From Terriglobia bacterium (lineage in GTDB: Bacteria > Acidobacteriota > Terriglobia > Acidiferrales > UBA7541), in the NCBI GenBank assembly GCA_020072785.1, contig JAIQGG010000001.1, forward strand, positions 62,001 to 126,000: 64,000 bases of DNA, in the 5' to 3' direction. The notes beneath the pieces were generated by a model. It saw only the letters and a program-made list of their open reading frames with translations, ran no database searches and was not told the origin of the DNA. Positions 8,406 to 17,053 of the stretch are shown in pieces; the stretch's first letter is position 1; every line of letters starts with the position of its first letter. The position numbers were made by a program, and so were the translations under genes.

Positions 8406-10532
8406 ATGAAGGCCTATCTCACCAAGGACATCCGCAACGTGGGCATTGTCGGCCACGGCGGCACCGGAAAAACGCAACTGGTGTCGTCGTTGCTCTTCAC
8501 CGCAGGCGCCACGCCGCGTTTCGGAAAGGTTGCGGACGGCAGCAGCACCACGGACTGGGACGAAGAAGAGATCGCGCGCAAGCTGAGCATTCAGACCGGG
8601 CTGGCGTATGCGGAGTGGCCGGCCACGGGCGCCTCCGAAAAAGTGAAGATCAATCTCCTGGATCTCCCCGGCTACAGCACCTTCATCACGGAAACGAAAG
8701 CCTCGTTGATCGCCGCGGACGCCGCGCTGATCGCCGTGGACGCCCACGTTGGCGCGCAGGTCACCACCGAAAAGGTCTGGGACTACTGCATGGAGTACGA
8801 CATCCCGCGGGCCTTCGTGCTCACCTGGATGGACCGCGAACTGGCCAGCTTCGAGCGCTCCCTGGAGTCGCTGGAGCAGACCTTCGGGCGCACCGTGGTC
8901 GCGCTGCAGCTGCCCATCGGCACGGAAAAGGGCTTCCGGGGGGTGATCGACCTGGTGGCTATGAAAGCGCATTTCTACAAGCCGGACGGCGACGGCAAGG
9001 CCACCGTCGAAGAGATACCCGCGGCGCTGGCCGACGAGGCCAAGGAAGCTCACGAAAAGCTGGTGGAGATGATCGCCGAAGGCGACGACGCCATGATGGA
9101 GGAGTTTTTCCGGGAAGGCACCATCCCCATCCACGACCTGATCCCCGCGGTGCGGCGGGCCATCGTCGCGGAAAAGATCGTGCCGGTGCTGATGGTCTCC
9201 GCGCTGCGCAATGTGGGCACGGCCAGCCTGCTCACCTTCCTCGCCGACGCCTTCCCGCATCCCGACGAGCACGCGCAGGTGGGCTTCCGGGAGCCCGGCG
9301 GCAAGAGTGAGCGCGTGGAGCGCAAATACGACGACGCCCAGCCACTCTCGCTCTTCGTGTTCAAGACCCTGGCCGATCCCTTCGCCGGGCGCATCAACTA
9401 CTTCAAGGTCAAGAGCGGGGTGCTGAAGAACGACGCCACCCTCAGCAATTACAACCGCAACCTCCCGGAGCGTTTTCAGCACATCCAGGTGGTGCAGGGC
9501 AAACAGCTCTCCGAAGTGGCCGAATTGCACGCGGGGGACATCGGAGCCATCGCCAAGCTGAAGGAGACGACCACCGGAGAGACCCTGGGGGATAAGGCGG
9601 CGCCCATCTACTATTCGCCGGCGCAGTTGCCGGAACCCTCCATCACCTTCGCCATCGAGCCCAAGACGCGCGCCGACGAAGACCGCTTCGGCGTGGCCAT
9701 CCACAGGATCCTGGAGGAAGATCCGGCGCTGCGCTTTGCGCGCGACCCGCAAACCAAGGAGTTCCTGCTCTCCGGCTCGGGGCAGCAGCACATCGAAGTG
9801 GTGGTGGCCAAGCTGCACAAGCGCTATCACGTAGACCTTACGCTCAAGCCCCCCAAGGTGCCCTACCGCGAGACCATCCGCGGCAAAGCCGACGCCGAAG
9901 GCAAGCACAAGAAGCAGACCGGCGGGCACGGGCAGTTCGGCGTCTGCCGCATTAAGATGGAGCCGCTGCCGCGCGGCAAGGGCATCGAGTTCGTGGACGA
10001 CATCTTCGGCGGAGCGATCCCCAATAACTGGATCCCCTCGGTCGAAAAAGGCATCCGCGACTCGGCCGCGCGCGGCTATCTGGCGGGCTTCCCGGTGACG
10101 GATTTCCGCGTCAGCCTGTACGACGGCAAGTACCACGACGTGGACTCCTCGGACATGGCCTTCAAGATCGCCGGGTCCCTAGCCTTTAAGGAGGCCATGA
10201 AGCAGGCCAGGCCGGCGCTGCTCGAGCCGGTGATGAACGTGGAGGTGTACGGGCCCGACCAGTATTCGGGGGACCTGATGGGCGACCTCAGCTCGCGGCG
10301 CGGGCGCATCAGCGGCAGCGAAGTGCGCGGGCACAACGTGATCGTCAAGGCCCAGGTGCCGCTCGCGGAGATGCTCAGCTACGCCACCGACCTGACCTCC
10401 ATGACCCAGGGGCGCGCCACCTACACCATGGAGTTTTCGCACTACGACTACGTGCCGGGGGAACTGGCGGAGAAGGTGATCGCCGCGGAGAAGGCCAAGC
10501 GCGGCCTCGAGCCCGTGGAAGAAGAGGTGTAG
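8406..10532 (+). CDS. Elongation factor G-like GTPase (EF-G2 type)
   Basis: This encodes 708 residues. The start at ATG 8406 matches the family; the in-frame extension to 8118 looks noncoding. All five EF-G domains appear present, with a domain IV block HKKQTGGHGQFGVC and a C-terminal domain V block MGDLSSRRGRI. The GTPase motifs are unusual. G1 is GHGGTGKT (16-23). G3 is DLPGYSTF with Tyr90 where translational GTPases have the catalytic histidine. G4 reads TWMD (140-143) instead of NKxD. Tyr at G3 is known in EF-G-2-like paralogues, but loss of both Asn and Lys in G4 would be expected to alter guanine specificity. It is therefore probably a paralogue and not the housekeeping FusA; no rpsL/rpsG/tuf genes flank it. 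Confidence 0.85.
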   Translation: MKAYLTKDIRNVGIVGHGGTGKTQLVSSLLFTAGATPRFGKVADGSSTTDWDEEEIARKLSIQTGLAYAEWPATGASEKVKINLLDLPGYSTFITETKASLIAADAALIAVDAHVGAQVTTEKVWDYCMEYDIPRAFVLTWMDRELASFERSLESLEQTFGRTVVALQLPIGTEKGFRGVIDLVAMKAHFYKPDGDGKATVEEIPAALADEAKEAHEKLVEMIAEGDDAMMEEFFREGTIPIHDLIPAVRRAIVAEKIVPVLMVSALRNVGTASLLTFLADAFPHPDEHAQVGFREPGGKSERVERKYDDAQPLSLFVFKTLADPFAGRINYFKVKSGVLKNDATLSNYNRNLPERFQHIQVVQGKQLSEVAELHAGDIGAIAKLKETTTGETLGDKAAPIYYSPAQLPEPSITFAIEPKTRADEDRFGVAIHRILEEDPALRFARDPQTKEFLLSGSGQQHIEVVVAKLHKRYHVDLTLKPPKVPYRETIRGKADAEGKHKKQTGGHGQFGVCRIKMEPLPRGKGIEFVDDIFGGAIPNNWIPSVEKGIRDSAARGYLAGFPVTDFRVSLYDGKYHDVDSSDMAFKIAGSLAFKEAMKQARPALLEPVMNVEVYGPDQYSGDLMGDLSSRRGRISGSEVRGHNVIVKAQVPLAEMLSYATDLTSMTQGRATYTMEFSHYDYVPGELAEKVIAAEKAKRGLEPVEEEV

Positions 10533-10648
10533 GAGCGTGATCCGCGGCTGGTGCTCGCTGGCCCGTGTCGCGCGCGCCCGGCTCGCGGGCGGCTGCTGCG
10601 CGAGCCGCAGCGCCCCGTGGCCGGCGTGACTCCCGGATGATGGCGCGG

Positions 10649-12196
10649 TCAGGATTTCCGATCCAGCACATCCCGGATCTTGCGTCCAAGAATGTTGGGA
10701 ACGTAGGGTTTTTGCAGAATCATGACGTTGTCTTTCACCATCGAAGCGAGCAAGGCGGATTCTGAAGAATACCCGGTGGTGAAGATCACCGGGATCTCCG
10801 GCCGGATCGCCCGCATGCGCACCAGCGCGTCCGGGCCGCTCATCAGGGGCATGACCACGTCGAGCAGCAGGAGGTCAATGGACTCCTGGTGCTGCAGGAA
10901 CAGCCGCAGGGCTTCCTCGCCATTCGCGGCTAAGAGTACGCGATAATCCAGCGATTTCAGAATTTCCTGGATGGCTTCGCGGAGATCTTCGTTGTCCTCC
11001 GCCAGGAGAATTGTTTCAGTTCCGCCACGGACTTCGCAGGCCAGGATTTCCTTGTGAGTTTCCGCCGGCCCGGCGCCCACGGGAAGATAGACGCGAAAGG
11101 TCGTGCCGCGGTTCACTTCGCTCTCGGCAAATACGTATCCGTTGTGCTGTTTCACAATTCCGTACACCGTGGCGAGTCCTAGACCGGTTCCCTGGCCAAG
11201 TTCTTTCGTCGTGTAAAACGGTTCGAAAATGCGCTCCATCGTCTGCGCATCCATTCCCGTACCGCTATCCGACACGGAGAGCAGCGCATAGGAGCCGGGA
11301 CGCACAAACTCGGGAAACGAACCGCGGCCCTCGCCGATTTCGACTTCTTTTGTTTCGATGAGCAGTTTTCCTCCCTGCGGCATCGCGTCTCGTGCATTCA
11401 AGCAGAGATTGGTCAGCACTTGTTCCGCCTGGCTGGGGTCCGCCCAGACGGGTCCTAGATCGGGAGCCAGGTGGATCTGGACCTGAATCTGTTCTCCGAT
11501 CACTTTGCGGAGAAGATTGAGAGTCTCCGTGACCAATCCGTTCAGTTCGATATTGCGCGTTTGGAGGATCTGCCGCCGGGCAAATGCCAGCAGCTGCCGG
11601 GTCAGCCCCGCGGCGCGCTGCGCCTGGTCGTGAATCTTCTTGAAGCGTTCGCGAAAACGGTTGTCGGGCGGGAGTTCGTCATATCCCAGTGTCGCCCAGC
11701 TCAGGATGGCGGCGAGGGCGTTATTGAAATCGTGGGCGATTCCGCCCGCCAGCTGTCCAATGGATTCGAAGCGCTGCAATTGCCGGACCTGCAATTCCAG
11801 ACGCTTGCGCTCCTGGCGTTCCCTGTATTCGCGCAGCTCGCGCTGCACCGCGGGGACCAGTCGGCTCAAGTTGCCTTTCATCAGGTAATCCTGGGCCCCG
11901 CATTTCAGCGCCGCGACCGCCGTTTCCTCGCCGATGGTGCCGGAAACGAAGATGAAGGGGATTTCCAGGCCATTCGACCGCGCCATATTCAGGGCATCAA
12001 AGCCGGAGAAGTGGGGCATGGAATAGTCCGAGAGGATCAGGTCCCACTTTTCGGCATGAATCGCCGCAGTCATTGCCGCCGCGGAATCGATCCGCTGAGC
12101 CGTCACCTCGAAGCCCCCGTGCTGGAGCTCGCGGAGAAGCAGCTCGGCGTCGTCTTCAGAATCCTCGACGATGAGCAAACGAAGCGGCGTCCTCAT
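10649..12196 (-). CDS. Hybrid sensor kinase: receiver, histidine kinase, receiver
   Basis: This encodes 515 residues. An N-terminal receiver (1-125) has phosphoacceptor Asp57 in LILSDYSMP. A HisKA domain of the NtrB-like type follows, with His155 in AGGIAHDFNN, then HATPase_c (LNARDAM, DSGTGMD, GQGTGLGLATVYG) and a C-terminal receiver (LLLLDVVMP, TTGYS, KPY). There is no membrane segment, so it is soluble. Its ATG directly follows the TGA of the upstream response regulator (12199-12197, then 12196), which implies translational coupling. As the third gene of the operon it can receive phosphate at the N-terminal receiver and pass it to its own C-terminal receiver or elsewhere. No DNA-binding output is present in the operon. 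Confidence 0.92.
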   Translation of the reverse strand: MRTPLRLLIVEDSEDDAELLLRELQHGGFEVTAQRIDSAAAMTAAIHAEKWDLILSDYSMPHFSGFDALNMARSNGLEIPFIFVSGTIGEETAVAALKCGAQDYLMKGNLSRLVPAVQRELREYRERQERKRLELQVRQLQRFESIGQLAGGIAHDFNNALAAILSWATLGYDELPPDNRFRERFKKIHDQAQRAAGLTRQLLAFARRQILQTRNIELNGLVTETLNLLRKVIGEQIQVQIHLAPDLGPVWADPSQAEQVLTNLCLNARDAMPQGGKLLIETKEVEIGEGRGSFPEFVRPGSYALLSVSDSGTGMDAQTMERIFEPFYTTKELGQGTGLGLATVYGIVKQHNGYVFAESEVNRGTTFRVYLPVGAGPAETHKEILACEVRGGTETILLAEDNEDLREAIQEILKSLDYRVLLAANGEEALRLFLQHQESIDLLLLDVVMPLMSGPDALVRMRAIRPEIPVIFTTGYSSESALLASMVKDNVMILQKPYVPNILGRKIRDVLDRKS

Positions 12197-12646
12197 TCAG
12201 ATCCTCCGGGGGCTGGGGGGCGGTTCATTCAGAATCAGCCAGTACAATCCAAGCTGCCGTACGGCTTCGATAAACTCCCCGAACTCAACGGGCTTGCGCA
12301 CATAACTGTTCGCCCCAAGGCCGTATCCGTTGATGCGGTCCTTTTCTTCATTCGACGAAGTGAGGATCACGACCGGAAGCAGCCGCGTGCGTCCGTCCGC
12401 ACGCAGCCGCTTCAAAACCTCGAATCCATCCAGCTTCGGCAGTTTGAGGTCCAGAAGAACTACCTGGGGCATCACGCGTGTGTCTCGCCCGGAGTGGATC
12501 CCTTGTCCAAAAAGGAAGTCGATCGCTTCCTGCCCATCCCGGGCGGTCACGACTTCGTTGCTGATATTGTTCCTCTTCAAAGCGCGCAAGGTGAGTGCTT
12601 CATCATCGGGATTGTCTTCCACGAGCAAGATTGCGGTATCGTCCAT
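12197..12646 (-). CDS. Single-domain response regulator (Rcp1-like)
   Basis: This encodes 149 residues. ATG 12646 is chosen for the AGGGGAGG six bases upstream; a longer in-frame extension reads into the kinase gene. It is a stand-alone receiver with acidic pair Glu10/Asp11, phosphoacceptor Asp66 in VVLLDLKLP, Thr/Ser in ILTSSNEE and the conserved Lys in YVRKP. The insert FLFGQG around residue 45 and the overall pattern are like the Rcp1 regulators that pair with phytochrome-type kinases. It has no output domain and probably shuttles phosphate between the kinase upstream and the hybrid kinase downstream. Confidence 0.92.
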   Translation of the reverse strand: MDDTAILLVEDNPDDEALTLRALKRNNISNEVVTARDGQEAIDFLFGQGIHSGRDTRVMPQVVLLDLKLPKLDGFEVLKRLRADGRTRLLPVVILTSSNEEKDRINGYGLGANSYVRKPVEFGEFIEAVRQLGLYWLILNEPPPSPRRI

Positions 12647-12672
12647 GCGTACCTCCCCTTCAACGGCTACCC

Positions 12673-13809
12673 TCAAACGGTGAAATAAAACGTTGCGCCT
12701 TTTTCGACAGCGCCTTCGGCCCATACGCGGCCGCCCAGGCGGTGGATAATGCGCTGCACGGTTGCCAAACCCACCCCGGTTCCGGGAAACTCGCTGGCGC
12801 TGTGGAGCCGCTGGAATACGCCGAAGAGGCGCTGGGCATAGGCCGAATCAAAACCCGCGCCGTCGTCTTTCACGAAAAAGATGGATTCCTTTTCGTTCCG
12901 GAGCTTTCCGAACTCGATGCGTGCCGCGGGGTGTTTGGAAGTGAACTTCCAGGCATTGCTGAGCAAATTATCCAGTACGATTCGCAGCAGGTGCGGGTCC
13001 GCTTCGGCCTCCAGACCCGCTGCCGCGTGAAACTCTACGCTGCGCCCGGGATACGTCTTCAGCAGCTCTGCCGCTACCGACCGCGCCAGAGCGCTCAGGT
13101 CTACTCTTTCCCTGCGGATCTCAAACCGCGTCACCCGGGATAAATTCAGAAGGTCGTCAATCAGCGTTCCCATGCGCTGGGTCGCGCCTCTCACGCGCAA
13201 GAGATGGTTCTGTCCTCCGGCATCCAGTTTGTCCCCATAGTCCTCGAGCAAAGCCTGGCTGAAGCCGTCAATGCTCCGCAGGGGGGCGCGGAGATCGTGA
13301 GAGACCGAATAACAGAAAGCCTCCAGTTCCTGGTTCGCTGCTTCCATCAGCGCGCTTTGCCGCCGGACCTTTCCTTCCGCCTGTTTGCGCTCCTGGATTT
13401 CCGCCTGCAGCGCTTCATTGGCCCTTCGCAGTTCCTCGGGGCGGGGAAGAGCCAGCGCCTGCGGCATGAGATGAACAAGGAGAATGGCGGTCGGCACGGA
13501 AGCCAGGGCGGTCAGCGCTTTGATGCCCCCGGAAAGCCAATAGGCGGGGATCCAGAGAGTCACGACCTCCATGACGTGTGTGGCGCCACAAGCGACAATA
13601 AATATTCCAAAGCACAGGAACATCCAGTTGAAGGGCACGTCCTTCCGTTTGCGGATGAAATAAGTGAGCGTGAGCGGGATAGAGATGTACGCCAGTGCGA
13701 CCAAAGTGTCCGAAATCACGTGCAGCCAGACGAGCTTCCAATTCCAGAGGTAACAGAATCCATGGGGCATGAAAGGGCCGGGGGACAACAGATTGCGGAG
13801 AAACTGCAT
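12673..13809 (-). CDS. Sensor histidine kinase with ethylene-receptor-type membrane domain
   Basis: This encodes 378 residues, with a strong GGGAGGAAGG before the ATG. Residues about 25-115 form three membrane helices that match the ethylene-binding domain of plant ETR1. Every residue known to matter there is present at a constant offset of nine: Asp34 (D25), Tyr41 (Y32), Ile44 (I35), Pro45 (P36), Ile71 (I62), and the copper ligands Cys74 (C65) and His78 (H69) in CGATH. A short coiled coil leads to a HisKA domain with His171 in YSVSHDLRAP, then HATPase_c (NLLSNAWKF, DDGAGFD, GTGVGLATV). There is no GAF domain, unlike plant ETR1. First gene of an operon with the Rcp1-like regulator (26-base gap) and the hybrid kinase. 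The family call is firm; ethylene as ligand is inferred. Confidence 0.92.
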   Translation of the reverse strand: MQFLRNLLSPGPFMPHGFCYLWNWKLVWLHVISDTLVALAYISIPLTLTYFIRKRKDVPFNWMFLCFGIFIVACGATHVMEVVTLWIPAYWLSGGIKALTALASVPTAILLVHLMPQALALPRPEELRRANEALQAEIQERKQAEGKVRRQSALMEAANQELEAFCYSVSHDLRAPLRSIDGFSQALLEDYGDKLDAGGQNHLLRVRGATQRMGTLIDDLLNLSRVTRFEIRRERVDLSALARSVAAELLKTYPGRSVEFHAAAGLEAEADPHLLRIVLDNLLSNAWKFTSKHPAARIEFGKLRNEKESIFFVKDDGAGFDSAYAQRLFGVFQRLHSASEFPGTGVGLATVQRIIHRLGGRVWAEGAVEKGATFYFTV

Positions 13810-14072
13810 GGCCTTCCTCCCAACTCACAAGGAAAATTGCTGTGACTGGGCAGGAAGGGGGGGTGCCCGGGCAAGACGATCGACGATCGCTCTCCTAGCA
13901 ATTTTGAAGGATCGCGGGGTCCTGTCAACATTAAACTTGCGGATATCTCCCAAAGCGGCAATCCTGAAGCTGCCATTTTATGCGCGGCTCTGAACGAGGT
14001 CGCCCGCGGAAGCAACCCAGCGTCCAATTTGGAGGCTGTTTTTTTCAGGAGGAAAGTGCAGAATCGTAACTC

Positions 14073-15257
14073 ATGAAAAAACCCACCCCTGCGAAATACG
14101 GCACCCAGACCACGGCCATTCATGCCGGAGAGGCGGCGCGGCACGGCGTCAGCGCGCCAGTGGATACACCCATCGTCCGCTCGTCCACCTTCACGTTTCC
14201 CAATACCCGGGAGATGAAGCGCTGGGCCGAGGGCAAGAGCAAAGCGTACATCTACACGCGCTACGGCAATCCCACGCTGGCCGTCGCCGAGGAAAAGATT
14301 GCGGCGCTGGAGGGCACGGAAGCCGCGGTGGTGACAGCCTCGGGGATGGCCGCGATCTCCTCCGCGCTCCTCGCCGTGTTGAAAGCCGGAGATGAAGTCA
14401 TCTCCACGGCCCAGCTCTACGGCGGAAGCTACCGCCTGATGCGCGACATTCTCCCGGACCTGGGCATCCACGCGCGGTTTGTGGAAGCGGACCTCGCCGG
14501 CATCGGCGGCTGCCTGACCCCGCGCACAAAAGCGCTGTACGTCGAAACGCCGACCAATCCGACGCTGCGCCTGGTGGACCTGCACAAGGCTGTGTCTTTT
14601 GCCAAAGAGCACGGCTTGGTCTCCCTGATCGACAATACTTTCGCCACTCCCATCCTGCAGCAGCCGGCGGCTCTGGGTTACGACCTCATCGCGCACAGCG
14701 CCACGAAGTATCTCGGCGGGCATACCGACCTGATCGCCGGTGCGGTGGCGGGGAGCCGCGAGTGGGTCGCGCGCGTGCGCCGGATGGTCATCTATCTCGG
14801 GGGCTCGATGGACCCGCAGGCGGCGCACCTGCTGCTCCGCGGCATACGCACGCTGGGCGTGCGCGTCGAGCGCCAGTGCGCCAACGCGATGGCCGTGGCG
14901 AAATTCCTGGAGAAGCATCCGAAGGTCGCGCGGGTGCATTACCCCGGCCTGGCCTCGCACCCGGACCACCGGCTGGCGAAAAAGCAGATGCGCGGCTTCG
15001 GAACGATGATGGCTTTCGATCTGAAGGGCGGGCTGCCCGCGGCCAGCCGCTTCTGCGACCGCGTGCGGCTGTTTCTGCTGGCGGCCAGCCTGGGCGGGGT
15101 GGAATCGCTGGTGGTGCTGCCTATCTACACCTCGCACTACAACATGAGCAAGGAAGAACTGCAGCGGGCGGGGGTGCGTCCGGGGACGGTGCGCGTCTCG
15201 GTGGGGCTGGAAGACGCCCCCGACCTCCTCGCGGATTTGCGGCAGGCGCTGGCCTAG
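14073..15257 (+). CDS. Cys/Met metabolism PLP-dependent enzyme (cystathionine synthase/lyase family)
   Basis: This encodes 394 residues. It covers the whole fold-type I Cys/Met family: N-terminal TTAIHAGE, the Tyr/Arg block YTRYGNPT that contacts PLP of the neighbouring subunit, SGMAAIS, ETPTNPT, DNTFATP, the PLP lysine Lys212 in HSATKYLGGH, and the C-terminal RVSVGLED. Cystathionine gamma-synthase, cystathionine gamma-lyase, beta-lyase and methionine gamma-lyase cannot be separated from these motifs, so no symbol is given. AGGAGG lies about 19 bases upstream of the ATG, rather far. I see no SAM riboswitch in the 260 bases upstream. It is divergent from the kinase operon. Confidence 0.9.
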   Translation: MKKPTPAKYGTQTTAIHAGEAARHGVSAPVDTPIVRSSTFTFPNTREMKRWAEGKSKAYIYTRYGNPTLAVAEEKIAALEGTEAAVVTASGMAAISSALLAVLKAGDEVISTAQLYGGSYRLMRDILPDLGIHARFVEADLAGIGGCLTPRTKALYVETPTNPTLRLVDLHKAVSFAKEHGLVSLIDNTFATPILQQPAALGYDLIAHSATKYLGGHTDLIAGAVAGSREWVARVRRMVIYLGGSMDPQAAHLLLRGIRTLGVRVERQCANAMAVAKFLEKHPKVARVHYPGLASHPDHRLAKKQMRGFGTMMAFDLKGGLPAASRFCDRVRLFLLAASLGGVESLVVLPIYTSHYNMSKEELQRAGVRPGTVRVSVGLEDAPDLLADLRQALA

Positions 15258-15260
15258 GGC

Positions 15261-16010
15261 TCAGCCGGCGTCCACGGGCAGGGTTCGCGCCCCGGGCAGC
15301 AGGGAATCGACGATCTCTTCCATCTCCTGCACGCTGGCGACGTCTTTGGGGTAGTCGTACTGCAGGACCTGGGAGGAAAATTTTGCGCTCTCCCCGACCG
15401 CGCGGAGAAATTCGCCCACGCGGAGCGTAAGCTGCCTGGCTGTTTCCGGAGAGAGATCCGGCAGGATCACGCCGAACAGACCCGTCCCGAATTGGTAGAT
15501 GGAGTCGGTGGGGCGCAGTTTGCGGGCCAAGGCCCGGGCCGCTTCGCCGAGGGCGGTCTTGCCCGCCGGCGTATTGGCTTCGTTATCCTCGAGGGTCACC
15601 TGCACCAGAAGCAGGGAAAGGGCGCTATTCTGGCTGGCCGCGCGGCGGAATTCCTGCGTCAGGCGGTGCTGAAAGTGGTTCATGTCCGGGATGGTCTGCA
15701 GGACGTCCACGCTGGCCTGATCGCGCAATTGCAGGTTGCGGTTGAGCTCTTCGAGCAGGCGCCTTTTCAGTTCGCGCACGGTGGAGTGGCGGTCCAGCAG
15801 GTAGCCCACAAAAAGCAGGGACAGCGTGCAGAAGCCGAAGAAGGCGATGCGCGGCGTCCATTTGTTGACTGGGTCCACGTGCACGAAGACCAGCGGGTAC
15901 ATGAGCAGGGCGACGCCGCTCGCGAGAACCAGGACGATCAACGCGGACAGAATCGTCAGATGCAGCTCGCGGCGCTCCAGTTTGTCCAGTTCGGCACGAT
16001 CAAAGGCCAT
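15261..16010 (-). CDS. Membrane protein with degenerate GGDEF domain
   Basis: This encodes 249 residues from ATG 16010. Two membrane helices (about residues 17-40 and 55-75) are followed by a coiled-coil linker and a GGDEF-like domain (about 105-245). The family landmarks remain (ILPDLSPETARQLTLRV), but the signature loop reads FGTGLF where active cyclases have GG(D/E)EF, so di-GMP synthesis is not expected. It could be a receptor or a structural remnant. It is convergent with the PLP enzyme, with only three bases between the stops. Confidence 0.75.
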   Translation of the reverse strand: MAFDRAELDKLERRELHLTILSALIVLVLASGVALLMYPLVFVHVDPVNKWTPRIAFFGFCTLSLLFVGYLLDRHSTVRELKRRLLEELNRNLQLRDQASVDVLQTIPDMNHFQHRLTQEFRRAASQNSALSLLLVQVTLEDNEANTPAGKTALGEAARALARKLRPTDSIYQFGTGLFGVILPDLSPETARQLTLRVGEFLRAVGESAKFSSQVLQYDYPKDVASVQEMEEIVDSLLPGARTLPVDAG

Positions 16011-16214
16011 AGTGGTCCAGACTCCGGCTTCCGGAAGCGGGCGCCCAAGCGGCACCGCGCGGGGAAGAAAGCACCCTTCTCTAGAAATTGTGAGTGGAAA
16101 GAAGGCGGTGTTCAATAGAACTGTCCAGGGGTGTGACCTAGCTGCCATCCCAGGGCTTGTGCCGGCGGGAGGAAAACATGCCGGCCTGGGAAAAACCGGC
16201 GCTACCGGAGGGGG

Positions 16215-16517
16215 CTAGGAACGGCGGCCGGGAGTGCGGGGGGCGTGCGCGGCGCGGTATTCGGCGAGTTCGGCTGCGGTGATGAGGTAGCGGGTTTCCT
16301 GGGGATGGTTGGCGGCCGCAGCCAGTTCGCGCTGCAGACGCTGGGAACAGATGCCCGGGGCGTCTTGGAAGCGGACGCGGCTCTGAAAGTCTTCATGGGC
16401 GATGGTGACGAAATATTCGCAGGGCTCGCAGGAAGTTTCGCGGACGCTGAAGGCGTACTCGCGGCCCTTGGGACTGGGGCGGAAGCCCAGGTACTGGATG
16501 GTCGGCTGGCCGTTCAC
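16215..16517 (-). CDS. Small conserved-looking protein of unknown function
   Basis: This encodes 100 residues from a GTG that overlaps the TGA of the gene before it (GTGA, four-base overlap), a typical coupled start. It has no membrane segment or signal. The sequence has an FSVRETSCEPC stretch with two cysteines and an Arg/Pro-rich C-terminus. I do not recognise the family. The coupling suggests it works with the 79-residue protein upstream. Confidence 0.6.
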   Translation of the reverse strand: MNGQPTIQYLGFRPSPKGREYAFSVRETSCEPCEYFVTIAHEDFQSRVRFQDAPGICSQRLQRELAAAANHPQETRYLITAAELAEYRAAHAPRTPGRRS

Positions 16518-16753
16518 TTGGCACCCGGCGCGGCCAGCGCAACCGGAGCCAGCACCACGGCTTTCTTACGGCGGACGCGCTTGCGCTTGGGGGGCGTGCC
16601 TTCGGCGGGTTCCAGCACCACCAGACCGGTGACGAACTTCTTGGGTCCGTGCAGGTCAAAATCGATGGAGGTGCGCTCGGGATTGGTCTCGGTGATGACG
16701 CCGAGGCCGTACTGAAAGTGCTTGATGTACTGCCCTTCCGCGAGACCTTTCAT
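16514..16753 (-). CDS. Small basic-tailed protein of unknown function
   Basis: This encodes 79 residues from ATG 16753, which has CAGGAG five bases before it; a 92-residue version from 16792 lacks such a site. The N-terminal half (KGLAEGQYIKHFQYGLGVI) resembles a small SH3-like or Tudor-like beta fold seen in short Acidobacteriota proteins. The C-terminal third is Lys/Arg-rich (PPKRKRVRRKKAVV), which could bind nucleic acid. First of a coupled pair, just upstream of cspA's terminus. The function is unknown. Confidence 0.65.
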   Translation of the reverse strand: MKGLAEGQYIKHFQYGLGVITETNPERTSIDFDLHGPKKFVTGLVVLEPAEGTPPKRKRVRRKKAVVLAPVALAAPGAK

Positions 16754-16846
16754 GAGAGCTCCTGGGTGGCCGGCGAGGGCCGGTCGGCACATCGTGTAGA
16801 GACAAAAATGGGGCGAGCCAGCCGTAGCTGACCCGCCCCGTGAAGC

Positions 16847-17053
16847 TTACAGAGGCTGAACGTTCGAGGCTTGCAGGCCCTTGGGGCCCTTGGTCACTTC
16901 GAATTCAACCGCCTGGCCTTCATTGAGGGACTTGTACCCCTCCGCGACGATCGCGGAGAAGTGCACGAAAACATCCTCGCCACTCTGGCGCTGAATGAAT
17001 CCGAAGCCCTTGCCGGCGTTGAACCACTTCACTGTTCCTTGTTCTTTACTCAC
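16847..17053 (-). CDS. Cold-shock protein (CspA family)
   Basis: This encodes 68 residues, full length for a single cold-shock domain. RNP1 is KGFGFI (15-20) and RNP2 is VFVHF (28-32), the aromatic surfaces that bind single-stranded RNA and DNA. The protein acts as an RNA chaperone in the cytoplasm. The gene has a leader of more than 100 bases, common for cold-shock genes, and that leader contains an intrinsic-terminator-like hairpin. Confidence 0.97.
   Translation of the reverse strand: MSKEQGTVKWFNAGKGFGFIQRQSGEDVFVHFSAIVAEGYKSLNEGQAVEFEVTKGPKGLQASNVQPL

Noticed and set aside
13810-14072. SAM riboswitch upstream of the Cys/Met enzyme
   Set aside because: I could not find the conserved SAM-I or SAM-II core sequences or helices.
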